Assembly: GCA_035946615.1 (NCBI GenBank) | Contig: DASYZB010000039.1 | Coordinates: 1 to 46,143, forward strand | Source: Verrucomicrobiia bacterium | Lineage (GTDB): Bacteria; Verrucomicrobiota; Verrucomicrobiia; Limisphaerales; UBA8199 | Length of the DNA: 46,143 bases | Direction: 5' to 3' | In this document: piece by piece, positions 44,087 to 46,143 of the stretch | How the letters are laid out: each line of letters opens with the position of its first letter | Position numbering within the stretch: the first letter of the stretch is position 1 | Position numbers and translations under genes: made by a program | Notes under the pieces: model-generated | Told to the model about the DNA's origin: nothing | Seen by the model: only the letters and a program-made list of their open reading frames with translations | Database searches by the model: none

Positions 44087-44944
44087 TTAAACGTAAAGCG
44101 CCGCCTGGAGTTCGCGGACCATCACTCCAATGAAAGGATACCGCCGCTCGGGTTCCTGCTCCAGACAACGCAACACCACCTTTTCGAGAGTCGCGGGGAG
44201 GTCCGGATTAAGCTGACGCGGACCGACGAATTCCGAGCGGTCGAGTTGCTTGCGGAGGATCTCCCCAGGAGTATCGCCGGGGAATGGTTTGTGGTTTGTG
44301 AGCAGTTCGTAAGCGGCGGCGCCGTAGGAGAAAATGTCCACTCGATGGGAAATCGGTTCACCCATCAGTTGCTCGGGCGCCATGTAAGCGGGTGTGCCCG
44401 GATTCTTCCTGGAAAACTTCTTTGGTTTCTCCGGGATCGGCTGGGCGAGGTCGAAATCCACCAGCCGCACGCTGCCATTGCGGGTCACCAGGACATTTTC
44501 CGGTTTAAAATCCAGGTGCATGAAGCCGTTTTCGTGCATGTGTTCCAGGGCGGCGGCCATATCAATGAGAATCTGCGCCACGTTTTCGAGCAGAATCGGG
44601 TCATGGTTCGTGTAGAGTTCTTTCAGGTTGGCCGCTTCCACATACTCCATGAGCAGATACAGATGGCCTTTGACCTTCCCATGCTCGACGTAACTGATGA
44701 TGCTCGGATGATCGCCAATCTTGGAGAGAATCTCGCACCCGCGCAGAAAGCGGCGCCGGGCCAGGAGGTTGAAGCGGAGCCGCTCGTGCATGACGCGCAG
44801 GGCATAGGCCTTGTTCTTGCCATCCGTCGCCAGCCAAATGTCGGCCATCCCGCCGCTGTTGAGGACCTCCTGAAGATAAAAGCGCCCAAAGGCCCCGGGC
44901 GCCAACCCCTGGCCGTCACTGGATGTATTTGAAGTGCCTGGCAC
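44087..44944 (-). CDS. Ser/Thr protein kinase with altered catalytic motifs
   Basis: A 285-aa Hanks-type kinase without a membrane segment. The glycine loop is LNSGGMADIWLA. The lysine of the usual AxK motif is Arg50 (YALRV). The catalytic loop is HLDFKPEN (Asp145, Lys147, Asn150), and the DFG motif is DFD (Asp163-Asp165). The rest, including GTPAYMAPEQLMGEP and YGAAAYELLTNHKPF, is normal. The two changes suggest weak or absent ATP use, although the Asp residues remain. It starts with GTG. Confidence 0.85.
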   Translation of the reverse strand: MPGTSNTSSDGQGLAPGAFGRFYLQEVLNSGGMADIWLATDGKNKAYALRVMHERLRFNLLARRRFLRGCEILSKIGDHPSIISYVEHGKVKGHLYLLMEYVEAANLKELYTNHDPILLENVAQILIDMAAALEHMHENGFMHLDFKPENVLVTRNGSVRLVDFDLAQPIPEKPKKFSRKNPGTPAYMAPEQLMGEPISHRVDIFSYGAAAYELLTNHKPFPGDTPGEILRKQLDRSEFVGPRQLNPDLPATLEKVVLRCLEQEPERRYPFIGVMVRELQAALYV

Positions 44945-45212
44945 TAAATTTATTTATCATGCGGCCCGCCCCCCGGCTACTGCTTTTAATGCGGGAGAGG
45001 AGGACGACCATTTACCGTTGCGACAATGCTGCCATTTCTGGACTTATCAGGCGAATAAATTGGCTTTTGACACCGCTTGCCGGTTCGGTAGCTTACTAAA
45101 CCCATGAGCACCACTACTTGTCCGCCCGCCGGCACAGGGCCGCTTGGCCACTGGCTGGCTCCGGCCCAAAGTCGTTCCAGCCTCTGCTCCAAGACTCGAG
45201 GAGATTCCTGAG

Positions 45213-45752
45213 ATGGCCTTGAAACGAAAATACACGAAAGCCGAAATCAAGAGCGCTATCGATTTAGCCGAGGGCCACCGCTTCAGCAGTTACATCAGTG
45301 TCTGGGGCGGCAACGATTCGCATTTCCAGGATGTCGATATCATCAATACCAAGACAAACGTCAAGGTGAAGACAATCACCAAATACTCGCCGCCTGCCAA
45401 TGAGGCCGAAAAAGTGTCGGACGATACAGGGCACACGCTGCGCAACCACGTAAAAGGACATCAGGAAGCGTCGTATGTCGGGCAAAAGTCGCGTTACGAC
45501 AGCTTGGAGGATTGCCTGCAGGCAACGGCAGAAGCGCTGAATTCGGACAAGGGCCAGACGGCGTTGGAAGAGATGGACGCCGACGCGGCGATTCGCGACC
45601 GCAAGCTCCGGGTCGATGTGACGGGCGCCTGGTATGGTGACGCCGCCGATGGTGTGAAGAAGAAGATCAAAGATGTCACCGTGATTGTGATGCGCCTGGG
45701 CCAGGAGACTCTGTGGATCCACACCAGCTACCCCACCGGCTTCGTGAGTTGA
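45213..45752 (+). CDS. hypothetical protein, unknown function
   Basis: A 179-aa protein. The ATG at 45213 is used because GAGGAG lies just ahead; an ATG at 45144 would add a low-complexity tail. It begins MALKRKYTKAEIKSAIDLAE, with a helix that could bind nucleic acid. It continues with beta strands (VDIINTKTNVKVKTITKY) and ends KDVTVIVMRLGQETLWIHTS. No family is recognised. The upstream 44945-45212 holds no other supported gene. Confidence 0.6.
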   Translation: MALKRKYTKAEIKSAIDLAEGHRFSSYISVWGGNDSHFQDVDIINTKTNVKVKTITKYSPPANEAEKVSDDTGHTLRNHVKGHQEASYVGQKSRYDSLEDCLQATAEALNSDKGQTALEEMDADAAIRDRKLRVDVTGAWYGDAADGVKKKIKDVTVIVMRLGQETLWIHTSYPTGFVS

Positions 45753-45873
45753 GCGCGCCCGCCATCTCTCAGAAGTGACGGGAACAAAAACCGACGAAAC
45801 CGGCGTCTGTCCCCTGTACGCCCGTCGTGAAAGGGCTAGAGCGGCCCTATCAAGCCCGGATGCGCATTAGCGG

Positions 45874-46143
45874 TCAGGGTGATGCGATCCGGAAAAAGCG
45901 CTTGGGGTAATTCGGATCGATGGGCACCGTGATGAGCTGCATGGGGCCGATTTGGACGAAGTTGGTGTAACGGAGCCAACTGCCGGGAGTCAGGTCGGAG
46001 GAAGCCTCCAGGCCGTAGGTCAGGCCGCCGGTAGCGCTGACGGTGAAGAGGAAGTTGCTGCCGTCCGGGCTCAGAGACAGCCCGCTGATTATCGGGGCTG
46101 GATTGGTACTGCCGACTCCGTTCATTTGGAAAGAAAAGGGCTG
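45874..46143 (-). CDS. C-terminal part of a gene running off the window
   Basis: The frame is open at the right edge, so this is the end of a longer protein. It reads QPFSFQMNGVGSTNPAPIIS, then GLSLSPDGSNFLFTVSATGG and RFFRIASP at the stop. The pattern (PIISGLSLSPDGSNFLFTVS, then ASSDLTPGSWLRY) is that of the C-terminal domain found in many secreted verrucomicrobial proteins, where it is often the last module. A full identification needs the neighbouring sequence. Confidence 0.7.
   Translation of the reverse strand, partial: QPFSFQMNGVGSTNPAPIISGLSLSPDGSNFLFTVSATGGLTYGLEASSDLTPGSWLRYTNFVQIGPMQLITVPIDPNYPKRFFRIASP

Overview
The window is a 46 kb chromosomal stretch of moderately high GC content with tightly packed genes. 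It most likely comes from a verrucomicrobial bacterium of the Pedosphaera/Limisphaerales type. That is an inference from a stand-alone RRM RNA-binding protein beside rpoD, an octahaem cytochrome c with HEAT/TPR tail, Tat-exported TIM-barrel proteins, GH20 and GH13 enzymes, and several families of dispersed palindromic repeats; there is no rRNA gene to confirm it. I see no tRNA, rRNA, CRISPR array, insertion sequence or prophage.

Layout. 0-2.4 kb: RRM protein, a good intrinsic terminator, and the primary sigma factor. 2.4-7.3 kb: TIM-barrel isomerase-like protein, exported beta-hexosaminidase, and a coupled ACT-domain/GH13 pair. 7.5-12.4 kb: malic enzyme, small membrane protein, a four-helix-bundle protein that has apparently lost its stop codon, and an octahaem cytochrome. 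12.9-17.0 kb: a zinc-ribbon protein, then a compact operon of ECF sigma factor, 79-aa protein, PflX-like radical SAM enzyme, 74-aa protein and Ycf46-type AAA ATPase. 17.1-22.6 kb: polysaccharide-deacetylase-like and VTT membrane proteins, a zinc-ribbon membrane protein, a frameshifted hicB, and a coupled pair of unknown proteins, one with a cysteine cluster and a helix-turn-helix. 22.8-29.6 kb: metal region with arsR-acr3, a porin, mntR, mntH and arsM; arsR and arsM carry near-identical operators placed the same way on their promoters. 29.6-37.4 kb: a glucose-6-phosphate and pentose-phosphate operon (histidine-phosphatase-like protein, pgm, pgi, gnd, zwf, rpiB) interrupted between zwf and rpiB by a decayed restriction/toxin-antitoxin remnant. 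37.5-46.1 kb: a gene fragment, pabB with an M16 peptidase, a possible small RNA, a DUF554 protein, a class III aminotransferase, a Ser/Thr kinase with altered motifs, a hypothetical protein, and a gene running off the right edge.

Three points deserve most attention. First, the ECF sigma/radical SAM/AAA operon with its two small proteins, and the unknown two-gene module at 20.3-22.6 kb, are the best candidates for undescribed systems. Second, defence-type genes here are decaying in several ways: a 1-nt deletion in hicB, a TGG-to-TAG change in a toxin-like gene, and a surviving C-terminal tail of a restriction/methyltransferase-type protein. Third, at least four kinds of palindromic repeat occur between genes, one of them with two interleaved perfect inverted repeats.
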